DNA from: Salipiger thiooxidans | Lineage (GTDB): Bacteria; Pseudomonadota; Alphaproteobacteria; Rhodobacterales; Rhodobacteraceae | Assembly: GCF_900102075.1 (NCBI RefSeq) | Contig: NZ_FNAV01000023.1 | Location: 1-56,249 of the forward strand | Reading direction: 5' to 3' | DNA length: 56,249 bases | Position numbers and translations under genes: made by a program | Notes under the pieces: generated by a model | What the model saw: the letters and a program-made list of their open reading frames with translations, nothing else | Databases searched by the model: none | What the model was told of the DNA's origin: nothing | In this document: positions 26,809-36,309 of the stretch, piece by piece | Layout: each line of letters begins with the position of its first letter | Numbering within the stretch: the first letter of the stretch is position 1

Positions 26809-29802
26809 TTACGCCGGCATGATCTTGCAGAGGGTGGCCTTGGTTTCCTGCATCATGGTCACCGAGTCATAGCCGTAGGTCTGCGCCGTGTTGGTGCTTT
26901 CGCCCAGCACGATCGGGTCGGCCCCGTCGGGGTACTTGGACCGCAGGTCCTTGCCCTCCATGTAGCCGCCGAAGTGGAAGGGCATGAAGGCAACGCCCTC
27001 GCCCACCCGCTCGGTGACCATGGCCATCACGCGGACGCGCCCGCCTTCCGGACCTTCGACCCAGCACTGGGCCCCGTCACGCACACCGAGGTTGTTGGCG
27101 TCGCGCGGGTTGATCTCGATGAACATGTTCTGCTGAAGCTCGGCCAGCCAGGGGTTGGACCGGGTTTCATCGCCGCCACCTTCGTATTCGACCAGACGGC
27201 CGGAGGTGAGAATGATCGGGTAGTCCTTCGAGAAGTCGTTCTTCTGGATCGACGCATAAAGCGTCGGCACCCGCCAGAACGTGCGGTCGTCGTAGGTGGG
27301 GTAGTCCTGCACGAGGTCGCGCCGGTTGGTGTAGAGCGGCTCGCGGTGGACGGGCACGGGGTCCGGGAAGGTCCAGACCACGCAGCGCGCCTTGGCGTTG
27401 CCGTAGGGGGCGCAGCCATGGGCGATGGCAACGCGCTGGATGCCGCCCGACAGGTCGGTCTTCCAGTTGACGCCGCCGATCTGCTCGGCCCAGTCCGACG
27501 GGTATGGCCCGGTCTGGGATTGCTCGCCGAGGTCGGTGTCGGTTTCCGGACGCGCGTCGATGTAACCGGCGACATATTCGATCATCCGCCGCTCGTAGGG
27601 CGTCAGGTCGCCGTCCCAGCCAAGATCGATAAGCATCTGCATGGTGAACTCGGGGTACCCGTCCTGGATCTCCGAGCCGACCGGGTAGGAGCCGTCGGCC
27701 AGCAGGTTGTCGCCATCCCGCTCGACGCCGAAGCGCGCCCGGAACGGCAGGCCGCCCTCGGCCACCGGCAGCGACTGGTCGTAGAGGTTCGCCGAGCCCG
27801 GGTGGTTCATGTCGGCGGTGCCCCAGCAGGGCCACGGCATGCCGTAGAAGTCACCGTCGGCGGGCCCGCCATTGGCGCGCAGCGTCGTCTTGTCGAAGGT
27901 GTGCTGGTTCTCCATGTGCAGCTTGAGCCGCTCCGGGCTCTGCCCGGTGTAGCCGATGGTCCACATGCCCCGGTTGAACTCGCGGGTGATGCTCTCGATG
28001 CTGGGAGTCTCGTCGTCCTCCATCTCGATGTTGCGCAGCATCCGGTCGGCGAAACCGAACTTCTTCGCGAACTTCGTCATGATGATGTGGTCGGGAAGCG
28101 ACTCGAACAGCGGCGCCACCACCTGCTCGCGCCATTGCAGCGAACGGTTGGAGGCGGTCACCGACCCGCGCGTCTCGAACTGGGTCGAGGCGGGCAGCAG
28201 GTAGACGCCGTCGGTGCGGTCGTTCATCACCGCCGAGACCGTCGGGAACGGGTCCACCACGACCAGCAGGTCGAGCTTTTCCATCGCCGTCTTCATCTCT
28301 TTCAGCCGGGTCTGCGAGTTGGGCGCGTGGCCCCAGAACACCATGGCCCGGGTGTTGTCCGGCTGCTCGATGTTCTCCTTGGCTTCGAGGACGCCGTCGA
28401 TCCAGCGCGAGACGGTGATGCCCGAAAGGCCCATCATCTCCTTGTCCTTGCCGTCCTTACCCTTCATCGTGGCAAAGCGGCCCTTGAGCCAGTCGAGATC
28501 CTCGCCCCAGACGCGGGCCCAGTGGGCCCAGGCCCCGGCGGTCAGGCCGTAGTAGCCCGGCAGCGTGTCGGCGAGAACGCCAAGATCGGTCGCCCCCTGC
28601 ACGTTGTCGTGGCCGCGGAAGATGTTGGTGCCGCCGCCCGCGACACCCATGTTCCCCAGCGCGAGCTGGAGGATGCAGTAGGCGCGGGTGTTGTTGTTGC
28701 CGTTGGTGTGCTGGGTGCCGCCCATGCACCAGATCAGGGTGCCGGGACGGTTGTTGGCCAGCGTGCGTGCCACGCGGGCCACCTGACTTTCCGGCACGCC
28801 GGTGACGCGCTCGACCTCATCGGGGGTCCAGCGGGCGACCTCGGTCCGGATCTCGTCCATCCCCCAGACGCGGGTGCGCAGGAATTCCTGGTCTTCCCAG
28901 CCGTTCTCGAAGATGTGCCACAGGATGCCCCAGACCAGCGCCACGTCCGAGCCCGGACGGAACCGCACGTATTCGTCCGCGTGGGCGGCGGTGCGGGTGA
29001 AGCGCGGGTCGCAGACGATCAGCGGAGCGTTGTTCTGCTCCTTCGCCTTCAGCACGTGCTGCAGCGAGACCGGGTGCGCCTCGGCCGGGTTGCCGCCGAT
29101 GATGAAGATCGAGCGGCTGTTGTGGATGTCGTTGTAGCTGTTGGTCATGGCGCCGTAGCCCCATGTGTTCGCAACGCCCGCAACGGTGGTCGAGTGACAG
29201 ATCCGCGCCTGGTGGTCGACGTTGTTCGTGCCCCAGTAGGCGGCGAACTTGCGGAACAGGTAGGCCTGTTCGTTGGAGTGCTTCGCCGATCCCAGCCAGT
29301 AGACGGAATCCGGGCCGCTCTCCTCGCGGATCTTCAGCATCTGGTCGCCGATCTCGTCGATCGCCTGCTCCCAGCTGATGCGCTGCCATTCGCCCCCGAC
29401 CTTCTTCATCGGGTACTTCAGGCGGCGCTCGCCGTGGGCGTGCTCGCGGACCGATGCGCCCTTGGCGCAGTGCGAGCCGAGGTTGAACGGGCTGTCCCAG
29501 CCGGGCTCCTGCCCGATCCAGACGCCGTCCTGCACCTCGGCGATGACCGTGCAGCCCACCGAGCAGTGGGTGCAGACGGACTTCTTCACCTCGATGGTGC
29601 CGCCGGTTGCGGCGGTGGCCGCGTTTGCCTGTTTCACGGTGCCGCCTGTCGCGGCAATGGCGGCAAGGCCGCCGATGGCCAGCCCGGAGCCGCGCAGGAA
29701 CGCGCGGCGGTCGACCGAGGCATTGGCCACGTCAGACAGGATACTTGTCCGCTGGGGGCGTCTCGCAACCCCGTTGGTCTTTTTCCTCAACATGGTTTTC
29801 AC
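26809..29802 (-). CDS. fdhA: Formate dehydrogenase catalytic alpha subunit, Cys type
   Basis: The 997-aa molybdopterin enzyme oxidises formate to CO2 in the periplasm. A Tat leader (DRRAFLRGSG, Arg32-33) is followed by the 4Fe-4S motif Cys77, Cys80, Cys84 and Cys112. The active-site residue that is selenocysteine in E. coli FdnG is Cys202 here, followed by His203 in ARICHSTTVAG. Typical dinucleotide-binding stretches include IFIIGGNPAEAHPVS and WCMGGTQHTNGNNNTRA. Metal may be Mo or W; the tungstate transporter and guanylylation genes in the same locus favour bis-MGD tungsten. It is the core of the leftward operon. Confidence 0.96.
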   Translation of the reverse strand: MKTMLRKKTNGVARRPQRTSILSDVANASVDRRAFLRGSGLAIGGLAAIAATGGTVKQANAATAATGGTIEVKKSVCTHCSVGCTVIAEVQDGVWIGQEPGWDSPFNLGSHCAKGASVREHAHGERRLKYPMKKVGGEWQRISWEQAIDEIGDQMLKIREESGPDSVYWLGSAKHSNEQAYLFRKFAAYWGTNNVDHQARICHSTTVAGVANTWGYGAMTNSYNDIHNSRSIFIIGGNPAEAHPVSLQHVLKAKEQNNAPLIVCDPRFTRTAAHADEYVRFRPGSDVALVWGILWHIFENGWEDQEFLRTRVWGMDEIRTEVARWTPDEVERVTGVPESQVARVARTLANNRPGTLIWCMGGTQHTNGNNNTRAYCILQLALGNMGVAGGGTNIFRGHDNVQGATDLGVLADTLPGYYGLTAGAWAHWARVWGEDLDWLKGRFATMKGKDGKDKEMMGLSGITVSRWIDGVLEAKENIEQPDNTRAMVFWGHAPNSQTRLKEMKTAMEKLDLLVVVDPFPTVSAVMNDRTDGVYLLPASTQFETRGSVTASNRSLQWREQVVAPLFESLPDHIIMTKFAKKFGFADRMLRNIEMEDDETPSIESITREFNRGMWTIGYTGQSPERLKLHMENQHTFDKTTLRANGGPADGDFYGMPWPCWGTADMNHPGSANLYDQSLPVAEGGLPFRARFGVERDGDNLLADGSYPVGSEIQDGYPEFTMQMLIDLGWDGDLTPYERRMIEYVAGYIDARPETDTDLGEQSQTGPYPSDWAEQIGGVNWKTDLSGGIQRVAIAHGCAPYGNAKARCVVWTFPDPVPVHREPLYTNRRDLVQDYPTYDDRTFWRVPTLYASIQKNDFSKDYPIILTSGRLVEYEGGGDETRSNPWLAELQQNMFIEINPRDANNLGVRDGAQCWVEGPEGGRVRVMAMVTERVGEGVAFMPFHFGGYMEGKDLRSKYPDGADPIVLGESTNTAQTYGYDSVTMMQETKATLCKIMPA

Positions 29803-29960
29803 TCCCTGAGCACAGGAACTGGGCCCTGCGCCGTGGTGGCTATCGTTTGGCGATCACAGTCGGGCGTTTCGCAACCAGTCGTATCTCGCCGGGTCGTCTC
29901 GGGTCCGGAGGCCGGGCCGTCTGTCGTCTCGTGGCCCGCGGCAACCGCGGGCGGGCCGCC

Positions 29961-30155
29961 TCAGAACCGTGCGGCGGCGTAGTAGGCGCGTGTATGGGCC
30001 GTGTCCTGCATCTTGTCCGAGGACAGATCGGGCTCGGCCGGGGCCGCGTTGGCCTCGGATCCCGCGGTCGCGACGGCCACGGCCGCCGCCGGCGCCACGG
30101 TGCCGGCCAGTTTGAGGAAATCGCGGCGGCTGCTGCCTTCGGTCTTTCCGGTCAT
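29961..30155 (-). CDS. Small Tat-signal protein of the FDH operon
   Basis: The 64-aa product is almost entirely a twin-arginine leader: SSRRDFLKLAG, a hydrophobic Ala/Val stretch and SEANAAPAEP, then a short polar tail ending YYAAARF. The start at 30155 has a GGGAGGA ribosome binding site. Such small Tat peptides sit next to FDH catalytic genes in many proteobacteria. It may help export of the FdhA-FdhB complex or become a tiny periplasmic subunit. It lies between the TorD-like gene and fdhA. Confidence 0.8.
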   Translation of the reverse strand: MTGKTEGSSRRDFLKLAGTVAPAAAVAVATAGSEANAAPAEPDLSSDKMQDTAHTRAYYAAARF

Positions 30156-30220
30156 GAGAGTCCTCCCTTGCTGGTTGCTCCCGGTGAATGGCGCCAAGGC
30201 GCCCCTTATGCGCGCGGCGA

Positions 30221-30829
30221 TCAACCCGCGCTCATGCGAAATGCCTCGGACTCGATGGCCATGAAGCAGCGGCCCACGGTGCCCACGGGCACGTAGAAGA
30301 CCGAGTTCTTGGCGCCCTCGAGGTCGGCAAAGAAGTGACCGGCCCACGGTGCGATGTGCCGGTTGAAGAAGTCGCGCTGCTGGCCGAGCGTCGCGGGCGT
30401 GCCGAAGCGGCCCACGATCATCGCGCCCATCATCTCCATCAGCGAGGCGATGTTGTCCTCGGGCTCGAAGACGTTGTCGGCCCGCGAAAGGCCGCGCGCC
30501 GTCATATCCTGCCGCAGCGCCGCGAGCGGCTTCTCGTTGAGAAAACCCGTCAGGTAGTAGCTGGCATAGGGCAGCAGCTCGCCGCGCCCGAGGCCGATGA
30601 AGAGGCGGTTGAACTCGCTCTGGACGGTGGCGGGCTTGGTCAGCCGCGCGAGCTTGGAGAGCGTGGTGATCCCCTGCCCCAGCTCGCTGTCGTCGCCCTG
30701 AAGCCCGGCGGTCTGGTCAAGCAGCATCCGGTCGGGCGGGTTGCTGAGCAGCAGCCCGAGGAAATTGTAGAGATCCGCGCGCAGGCGGTCTTCCTCGGCG
30801 ACCCGGACGGTCTGTGCGGTCTCGGTCAT
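30221..30829 (-). CDS. TorD/DmsD-family molybdoenzyme chaperone
   Basis: The 202-aa all-helical protein matches the TorD family: LRADLYNFLGLLLSNPPDRMLL at the N-terminus, a central EFNRLFIGLGRGELLPYASYYLTG and EPEDNIASLMEMMGAMI, the conserved E-P-x-D-H/N-x region. These chaperones bind the Tat leader of a molybdoenzyme and hold it until cofactor is loaded; here the client is probably FdhA, encoded 400 bases downstream. The start overlaps the end of the DUF3306 gene by 4 bases. Confidence 0.88.
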   Translation of the reverse strand: MTETAQTVRVAEEDRLRADLYNFLGLLLSNPPDRMLLDQTAGLQGDDSELGQGITTLSKLARLTKPATVQSEFNRLFIGLGRGELLPYASYYLTGFLNEKPLAALRQDMTARGLSRADNVFEPEDNIASLMEMMGAMIVGRFGTPATLGQQRDFFNRHIAPWAGHFFADLEGAKNSVFYVPVGTVGRCFMAIESEAFRMSAG

Positions 30830-31419
30830 GCGGGGCGTCCTTCGTCGAACTGGAATTGCATCCGCCGGAACCGGGGCGGAAGGATGTCGGCGGCGGGCTC
30901 GTCCTCGACCGCGTCGGCGGGCGGGACCGGCTCAGCCATGGTCATCTGCGTCGGAGGCTCGGGCAGCGGTGCGGGTGCGTCAGTGGCGAGCTCGACCTCG
31001 GGCTCTGCTTCCGCCACTTCGGGTATCTTCTCGGCGACCTCCTGCACGCGCTCAGCGAACCCACGGCCGACCTGGTAGAGGGTCTGCATCCCCTCCTTCA
31101 CCACGGCGGCGTCGGTGAAATCGTCCTCGTAGTCGTTGAGCCCGTCGAGGCAGGCGAGCACCGGGTTCGAGCGCCACAGCGTGCGCAGCGCCCGTCGTTT
31201 GAGCCGCTGCGGCAGCTGCGACGCGAGGAAGCGCTGAAGCTCCTCACCGCCGACGAGGCTTTCCGGCTCGGGCAGGCCCAGCTCGGCCAGCAGCTCTTCG
31301 TCGCTGCGCGCCTCGAGCTCGGCTTCGGTCTTCGCGGCATCGGCGGCGGCGACCGCCTCGGCCTCGGCGCGTTCCTCCGCGGCGACCGCCTCGCGGCGGC
31401 GGGACCAGAAGCCGCTCAT
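30826..31419 (-). CDS. DUF3306 protein of the FDH operon
   Basis: The 197-aa cytoplasmic protein begins MSGFWSRRREAVAAEE, a DUF3306 hallmark, followed by an acidic helical stretch, a conserved RALRTLWRSNPVLACLDGLNDYEDDFTDAA segment, and a low-complexity Pro/Glu/Ala tail ending FRRMQFQFDEG. Function is not established. DUF3305 and DUF3306 genes occur paired next to periplasmic formate dehydrogenases, which points to a role in assembly. It overlaps its neighbours on both sides by 4 bases. Confidence 0.8.
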   Translation of the reverse strand: MSGFWSRRREAVAAEERAEAEAVAAADAAKTEAELEARSDEELLAELGLPEPESLVGGEELQRFLASQLPQRLKRRALRTLWRSNPVLACLDGLNDYEDDFTDAAVVKEGMQTLYQVGRGFAERVQEVAEKIPEVAEAEPEVELATDAPAPLPEPPTQMTMAEPVPPADAVEDEPAADILPPRFRRMQFQFDEGRPA

Positions 31420-31985
31420 TGCATCCGCCTCCGTTGCAGCGCGGGCGAGGCGTAGACGTCCCCTACCCCGCCGATGCGCGGATCGCCGATGCCGTCCTCG
31501 ACCTTGTCGACCCGCTCGCGGTGCCGGCGGCGCTTCACGAATTCCTCGTCCTCGTGGAAGAGCTCGACGAAGTCGCGCACCCAGGCCTCGATGCCCGGGG
31601 TCATGGCGACCTTCTCGACCAGCTCCTCGCCGGTGTCGCAGTAATCCTGCGCCTCGTAGGGCGAGGCGGTGACGAGCAGGATCTCGAAGGGCGTGTCGGG
31701 CGTGCCGGGCATCTGGCGCATGATCACGTAGAGACAAGGCACCTGCGCGCCGAGCCCGTGGACATAGGCCTCGGTCTCGGCCCCGAAGAGCTCGAGCGTC
31801 GCGGTCCCGGCGTGGAACTCGACCACGTCGCCCTCGCGCCGCAGCTCGCGCCAATGCGCGTCGCCGGCGCCCGGCAGGATCGACGTCGCCTTCCAGGCAT
31901 ACTTCGCCCAGCGGGTCACCCCCGGCTGCCGTTTGACAACGACACCGATCGGCATGGACCGATAAGGTTTCTGTTCCTGGGTCAC
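31416..31985 (-). CDS. DUF3305 protein, first gene of the FDH operon
   Basis: The 189-aa protein has the DUF3305 core: MPIGVVVKRQPGVTRWAKYAWKA, then a body rich in acidic and aromatic residues with FEILLVTASPYEAQDYCDTGEE. The GTG start at 31985 is preferred because AGGAGG lies just upstream; the ATG at MPIG, 33 bases further in, is an alternative. It leads the leftward FDH operon, opposite the ferredoxin-like gene at 32328. Biochemical function unknown; probably an FDH maturation factor. Confidence 0.8.
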   Translation of the reverse strand: MTQEQKPYRSMPIGVVVKRQPGVTRWAKYAWKATSILPGAGDAHWRELRREGDVVEFHAGTATLELFGAETEAYVHGLGAQVPCLYVIMRQMPGTPDTPFEILLVTASPYEAQDYCDTGEELVEKVAMTPGIEAWVRDFVELFHEDEEFVKRRRHRERVDKVEDGIGDPRIGGVGDVYASPALQRRRMQ

Positions 31986-32103
31986 GGGGCCTCCTGCGTG
32001 AGGGCCCAAGATGGAGCTTTCGGCTGAATCGCGAAAGGGGGATCCTTGATCTGTCGGTAAAATCTCCGCGCGGTCGGCCTTTCTGGCCAGCCCGGCCCGG
32101 CCA

Positions 32104-32131
32104 CTTTCGGCGAAAGGGACATTTTGTCCAT
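32104..32131. promoter_or_regulatory. Paired palindromes in the FDH divergent promoter region
   Basis: CTTTCGGCGAAAG (32104-32116) is a 6-bp inverted repeat with one central base. Directly after it GGACATTTTGTCC (32117-32129) is a 5-bp inverted repeat. The 15-base string GGACATTTTGTCCAT recurs exactly, in opposite orientation, at 39320-39334 upstream of the tungstate transporter. These are candidate operators for a shared regulator of formate dehydrogenase and tungstate uptake, perhaps the NtrC-like protein at 23246. Confidence 0.6.
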
Positions 32132-32327
32132 CTTGACTGTTTTGCTCTGGTTTCGGCGACAAATCGCTTACCCTGCGGAACCCGGCGAATCACCTGCGCC
32201 GATTGGCCTTCAGCGTCTGCCGAAGACCCTTGAAATCCGGTTGAAGCCGTGCCCATTCGGACGCTAGCCTTTCGGCGCACCAGCGCCGGACCGGGCCCGA
32301 AACGGGCCCCAGCCAATGGGGGAAATC

Positions 32328-34286
32328 ATGCCCAAGACATTGATAACATGCGATTGTCTGGGAAGCCAGACGATCGACGCCGAGGCCCTCTCCAAGGCCA
32401 CCGGACACGCGGTCGCCCCCCCCTGTTCGGCGCTCTGCACCACCCAGATCGCCCGAGCGGCCACCGCCATGACCGGCCCGGACGCGGCGGACACGATTAT
32501 TTGCTGCACCCAGGAGGCCCGTACCTTCGAGGCGCTGGCCGAGGAACTCGACGTCGCCCCCCCTGCCCTGCTCGACCTGCGCGACCGCGCCGGATGGTCC
32601 GCCGATCCCGCCCCGAAACTGGCCAAAATGTCCGCCCTCGCCGCCGAGGCCGCCCTGCCCGCCCCCGCCGGCCGGATGCTTGACGTGATCTCCGAGGGGC
32701 TGTGCCTCGTGCTCGGGTCCACCGAGGTAGCGCTTGCCGCCGCCGAGCAGCTCAAGGACCATCTGGGGGTGACGGTGCTGCTGGAGGATGCCACCGAGAT
32801 CCCCGACACCCGCGCCTATGACGTGGTGGTGGGCCGCCTGCGCCGCGCGTCCGGCGCGCTGGGGCAGTTCGAGGTGGTCATCGACGCGCTGCAGCAGGTC
32901 GTGCCCGGCGGGCGCGGCGGCTTTGCCCTGACCGAGCCGCAGGACGGCGGGCGCAGCCAGTGCGACATCGTCCTCGACCTGCGCGGCGGACAGCCGCTCT
33001 TCCCCGCCCACGAGAAACGCGAGGGCTACCTGCGGGCCGATCCGACCCACGCCCCCGCCGTGGGCGCCGCGATCCTCGCCGCCTCGCACCTCGTCGGTAC
33101 CTTCGAGAAGCCGCTCTACATCCGCGCCGAGCCGCTGCTCTGCGCCCATTCCCGCGCCGGGCAGACCGGCTGCACCCGCTGTCTCGATCTCTGCCCCACC
33201 GGCGCCATCCTGCCCGACGGCGATCACGTCACCATCGACCCGATGATCTGCGCCGGATGCGGCGCCTGTTCCGCCGCCTGCCCCTCGGGCGCGGTGAGCT
33301 ACGACGCGCCGCCGGTGGACCTGACGATGCGCCGGGTGCAGACCCTTGCCAAGGCGTTCCTCGACGCCGGGGGCCACGCCCCGCGCCTGCTGGTACACGA
33401 TGCCCATGGCGCCGAGATGGTGCGGCTCTCGGCCCGCCACGGCCGCGGCCTGCCCGCCGACGTGATCCCGCTCGAGCTGCCCGCTATCGGGGCCTTCGGT
33501 CATGCCGAGGCGCTGGCCGCGCTGGCCGCCGGCTTCGCCTCGGTCACGCTGCTGCCCGGACCCGGAGCGGACCGCGACGCGGTTGCCGCGCAGGTGGCGC
33601 TGGCCTCAGCCATCGCGGGCGAAAGCCGCATCGCCGTGCTCGACACGCCCGACCCCGACGCCATGTCCGACACGCTCTACGGCGGAGAGTCCCCTGCCCC
33701 GCTGGCAAGCCCCGTGCGCCCGATGGGCACCCGCCGCCAGATCGCCCGTCAGGCGGCCCGCGCGCTGCATCCCGAGGGCGGCATCCTGCCCCTTCCCGCA
33801 GGCGCGCCCTACGGCGCCGTGCTGGTCGACACCGGCGCCTGCACGCTCTGCCTCTCCTGCGTCTCGCTCTGCCCCTCGGGGGCGCTTGGCGACAACCCGG
33901 ACCTGCCGCAGCTCCGCTTCCAGGAAGACGCCTGCCTGCAATGCGGGATCTGCGCCACGGTCTGCCCCGAGGACGCGATCACACTCGACCCGAGATTCAA
34001 CCTTAACGAGAGTGCGCTTTCGCAGGAGATCCTGAACGAGGAAGAGCCCTTTGCCTGCATCGAATGCGGCAGCCTCTTCGGCGTGAAGTCCACCATCGAC
34101 CGGATCACCGAGAAGCTGCGCGGGCATTCGATGTTCGCCGACGGTGAGCGGCTGCGCATGATCCAGATGTGCGATGACTGCCGCATCAATGCGCAGTATC
34201 ACAACCAGAACAACCCGCTGACCGGGCCCGAGCGTCCGCGTCCCCGCACCACCGACGACTACCTGTCCAAGCGGCGCGACCACTGA
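32328..34286 (+). CDS. Multi-cluster 4Fe-4S ferredoxin-like protein
   Basis: The 652-aa cytoplasmic protein has at least four ferredoxin-type sites: CTRCLDLCPTGA, CAGCGACSAACPSGA, CTLCLSCVSLCPSGA and CLQCGICATVCPEDA, plus CIECGSLFG and a CDDC pair near the C-terminus. An N-terminal region with CDCLGS and a Cys-rich CSALCTTQ may hold another site. A CoxL/heterodisulfide-reductase-like regulatory domain lies in the middle. The ATG at 32328 follows GGGGGA. It is the first gene of the operon divergent from FDH and may supply electrons or clusters for FDH maturation. Confidence 0.85.
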   Translation: MPKTLITCDCLGSQTIDAEALSKATGHAVAPPCSALCTTQIARAATAMTGPDAADTIICCTQEARTFEALAEELDVAPPALLDLRDRAGWSADPAPKLAKMSALAAEAALPAPAGRMLDVISEGLCLVLGSTEVALAAAEQLKDHLGVTVLLEDATEIPDTRAYDVVVGRLRRASGALGQFEVVIDALQQVVPGGRGGFALTEPQDGGRSQCDIVLDLRGGQPLFPAHEKREGYLRADPTHAPAVGAAILAASHLVGTFEKPLYIRAEPLLCAHSRAGQTGCTRCLDLCPTGAILPDGDHVTIDPMICAGCGACSAACPSGAVSYDAPPVDLTMRRVQTLAKAFLDAGGHAPRLLVHDAHGAEMVRLSARHGRGLPADVIPLELPAIGAFGHAEALAALAAGFASVTLLPGPGADRDAVAAQVALASAIAGESRIAVLDTPDPDAMSDTLYGGESPAPLASPVRPMGTRRQIARQAARALHPEGGILPLPAGAPYGAVLVDTGACTLCLSCVSLCPSGALGDNPDLPQLRFQEDACLQCGICATVCPEDAITLDPRFNLNESALSQEILNEEEPFACIECGSLFGVKSTIDRITEKLRGHSMFADGERLRMIQMCDDCRINAQYHNQNNPLTGPERPRPRTTDDYLSKRRDH

Positions 34287-34313
34287 CCCGCGCCCCGAAC
34301 CGGAGAGATCCCG

Positions 34314-34526
34314 ATGAGCGACGATTTCAACATGTCGATGCGCAAGTTCCTGAAGCAGGTCGGCGTGACCTCGCAACAGGCCATCGAAGAGGCCGTGCGC
34401 AAGGCCGAGGCCAGTGGCGGCAGCTTTCCCGTCAAGGCCGTGATCACCATCCCCGAGCTTGGCCTCACCCATGAGGTCACCGGCGAGATCACCGCCCCCG
34501 ACGCCGGGGACGACGCGCAAGCATGA
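34314..34526 (+). CDS. DUF6494 small protein
   Basis: The 70-aa protein has the conserved [24 protein letters not shown] segment at the start and a hydrophobic beta-like [20 protein letters not shown] part. It resembles proteins annotated as DUF6494. It stops at 34526, overlapping the ApbC gene by 4 bases (ATGA), so the two are co-translated. A role in FeS or FDH assembly is suggested only by context. Confidence 0.7.
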   Translation: MSDDFNMSMRKFLKQVGVTSQQAIEEAVRKAEASGGSFPVKAVITIPELGLTHEVTGEITAPDAGDDAQA

Positions 34527-35602
34527 CCCCTGCCCCCCTGACCCGCGACGCGGTGCTCGTCGCGCTGAAGACCGTGGACGATCCCGTCGCCGGTGGCGAC
34601 ATCGTGGCGAGCGGCGTGATGCGCGCGCTCAACGTCTCGGCCGAAGGCGCCGTGCGCTTCGTGCTCGAGATCGCGCCGCGCCACGCCGAGACCTACACCG
34701 CCGTGAAGACCCGCGCCGAGGAGGTGCTGCGCGCCCTGCCCGGCGTCACCGCCGTCTCCATCGTGCTGACCGGCCACACGGAAAAGGCCCCTCCCCCGGA
34801 TCTCAAGCCGCAGCGCGCGGCCGAGCCCAAGGGCCCGCAGAAGGTGCCCGGCATCGACCGGATTCTCGCCATCGCCAGCGGCAAGGGCGGTGTCGGCAAG
34901 TCCACCGTCTCGGCCAACCTCGCCGTGGCGCTGGCCCAGCAGGGCCGCCGCGTCGGGCTGCTCGATGCCGATGTCTACGGCCCCAGCCAGCCGCGGATGC
35001 TGGGCGTCTCGGGCAGACCGGCGAGCCCAGACGGCAAGACCATCCTGCCGATGCGCAACCATGGCGTCACCATGATGTCGATCGGCCTCATGACCAACGA
35101 CGACCAGGCCGTGGTCTGGCGCGGGCCGATGCTCATGGGTGCGCTGCAGCAGATGCTGACCCAGGTGCAATGGGGTGCGCTCGACGTGCTGATCGTCGAC
35201 CTGCCGCCCGGCACCGGCGACGTGCAGATGACGCTCTCGCAGAAGGCACAGGTGGACGGCGCGATCATCGTCTCGACCCCGCAGGACGTGGCGCTTCTGG
35301 ACGCGCGCAAGGGCATCGACATGTTCCAGCAGCTCAAGGTGCCGCTGGTCGGCATGATCGAGAACATGAGCACGCACATCTGCTCGGCCTGCGGTCACGA
35401 GGAGCACGTCTTCGGCCATGGCGGTGTCGCCGCCGAGGCAGCCAAGCTCGGCGTGCCGCTGCTGGCCGAGATCCCGCTCGACCTGCAGATCCGCCTCGCC
35501 GCGGACGGGGGTGCGCCCATCGCGATCAGCCAGCCCGACAGCGCGCAGGCGCAGGCCTTCCACGACATCGCCCGCGCGCTCGTGGCGAAGGGTGTGGCAT
35601 GA
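34523..35602 (+). CDS. apbC: Mrp/NBP35-type FeS cluster carrier ATPase
   Basis: The 359-aa protein has an N-terminal MIP18-like domain (residues about 5-80), then a deviant Walker [10 protein letters not shown] (about 119-127), a switch region [15 protein letters not shown] and Walker [10 protein letters not shown]. Near residue 284 a CSAC pair binds the bridging FeS cluster at the dimer interface. ApbC proteins transfer clusters to target apoproteins. It lies in the operon divergent from FDH, overlaps DUF6494 and the ligase-like gene by 4 bases each, and could load clusters into FdhA, FdhB or the ferredoxin. Confidence 0.9.
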   Translation: MTPAPLTRDAVLVALKTVDDPVAGGDIVASGVMRALNVSAEGAVRFVLEIAPRHAETYTAVKTRAEEVLRALPGVTAVSIVLTGHTEKAPPPDLKPQRAAEPKGPQKVPGIDRILAIASGKGGVGKSTVSANLAVALAQQGRRVGLLDADVYGPSQPRMLGVSGRPASPDGKTILPMRNHGVTMMSIGLMTNDDQAVVWRGPMLMGALQQMLTQVQWGALDVLIVDLPPGTGDVQMTLSQKAQVDGAIIVSTPQDVALLDARKGIDMFQQLKVPLVGMIENMSTHICSACGHEEHVFGHGGVAAEAAKLGVPLLAEIPLDLQIRLAADGGAPIAISQPDSAQAQAFHDIARALVAKGVA

Positions 35603-36309
35603 GCATCGAGGCGCTCAGCTTCCCGCCGCTGATGTACGGTGAGCCGGTCGCGGCGGATGCCTTCGACCACGCCTGCATGAAGGCGACCATGGGCTGCGAT
35701 GCCGGCATGGTCGCCTATGCCACAGGGCAGAACCGGATGGAGGCCGCGCTGGTGCTTGCCCCCGAGGTGCCGCTGATGCGCGCCATGACGGTACTGCCAA
35801 TCTGCGGCGTGGGGTTCCAGAACGCGCTCGGCGCGCTCGCCCCGCCCGAGGTCGCGGTGCATCTCGGCTGGGACGGCACGCTCTACCTCAACGGGGCGCG
35901 CTGCGGTGGCTTCCGCTGCCGCGCCTCCTCGCGCATTCCGCAGACGGTGCCTGACTGGCTCGTGGTGGGCTTCACCCTGCCCCTCTGGCCCGAGTCGGTC
36001 AACCCCGGCAACACCCCCGACCAGACCACGCTCTTCGGCGAAGGCTGCCCCGACGTGCACCCGCCGCAACTGGTCGAGGCCTGGGCCCGGCACACGCTGC
36101 ACCACCTCAACCAGTGGGAACAGGACGGCCCCCGCGCGCTGCACGCAGAGTGGCGCGGCCTGGCGCGGGACATCGGCGAGGACGTCACCCGCGACGGTCG
36201 CAGCGGCACCTTCCTCGGCGTGGACGAGGACTTCGGCATGCTGCTGCGCGACGAGACCGGCACCACCCACCAGATCCCGCTGACCACCCTTCTGGAGCAG
36301 TCGCCATGA
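35599..36309 (+). CDS. Biotin/lipoate-protein ligase-like protein
   Basis: The 236-aa product resembles the small biotin/lipoate-ligase family with a DUF4444 C-terminus that is common in Rhodobacteraceae. The N-terminal half has [28 protein letters not shown], and the middle carries a FRCRASSRI and [12 protein letters not shown] segment. [25 protein letters not shown] stretch ends the protein. Whether it is an active ligase is uncertain because the usual GRGRRG motif is not evident. It overlaps apbC and the DUF6505 gene by 4 bases each. Its place in a FDH maturation operon is not explained. Confidence 0.6.
   Translation: MSIEALSFPPLMYGEPVAADAFDHACMKATMGCDAGMVAYATGQNRMEAALVLAPEVPLMRAMTVLPICGVGFQNALGALAPPEVAVHLGWDGTLYLNGARCGGFRCRASSRIPQTVPDWLVVGFTLPLWPESVNPGNTPDQTTLFGEGCPDVHPPQLVEAWARHTLHHLNQWEQDGPRALHAEWRGLARDIGEDVTRDGRSGTFLGVDEDFGMLLRDETGTTHQIPLTTLLEQSP

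Noticed and set aside
26809..29802. Selenocysteine in FdhA
   Set aside because: The active-site codon encodes Cys202 and no in-frame TGA or SECIS-like hairpin was seen there.
24851..29982. Very long plus-strand open frames opposite the FDH genes
   Set aside because: They are antisense shadows of high-GC genes with strong family matches on the minus strand; their composition is rich in His, Arg and Val without recognised motifs.
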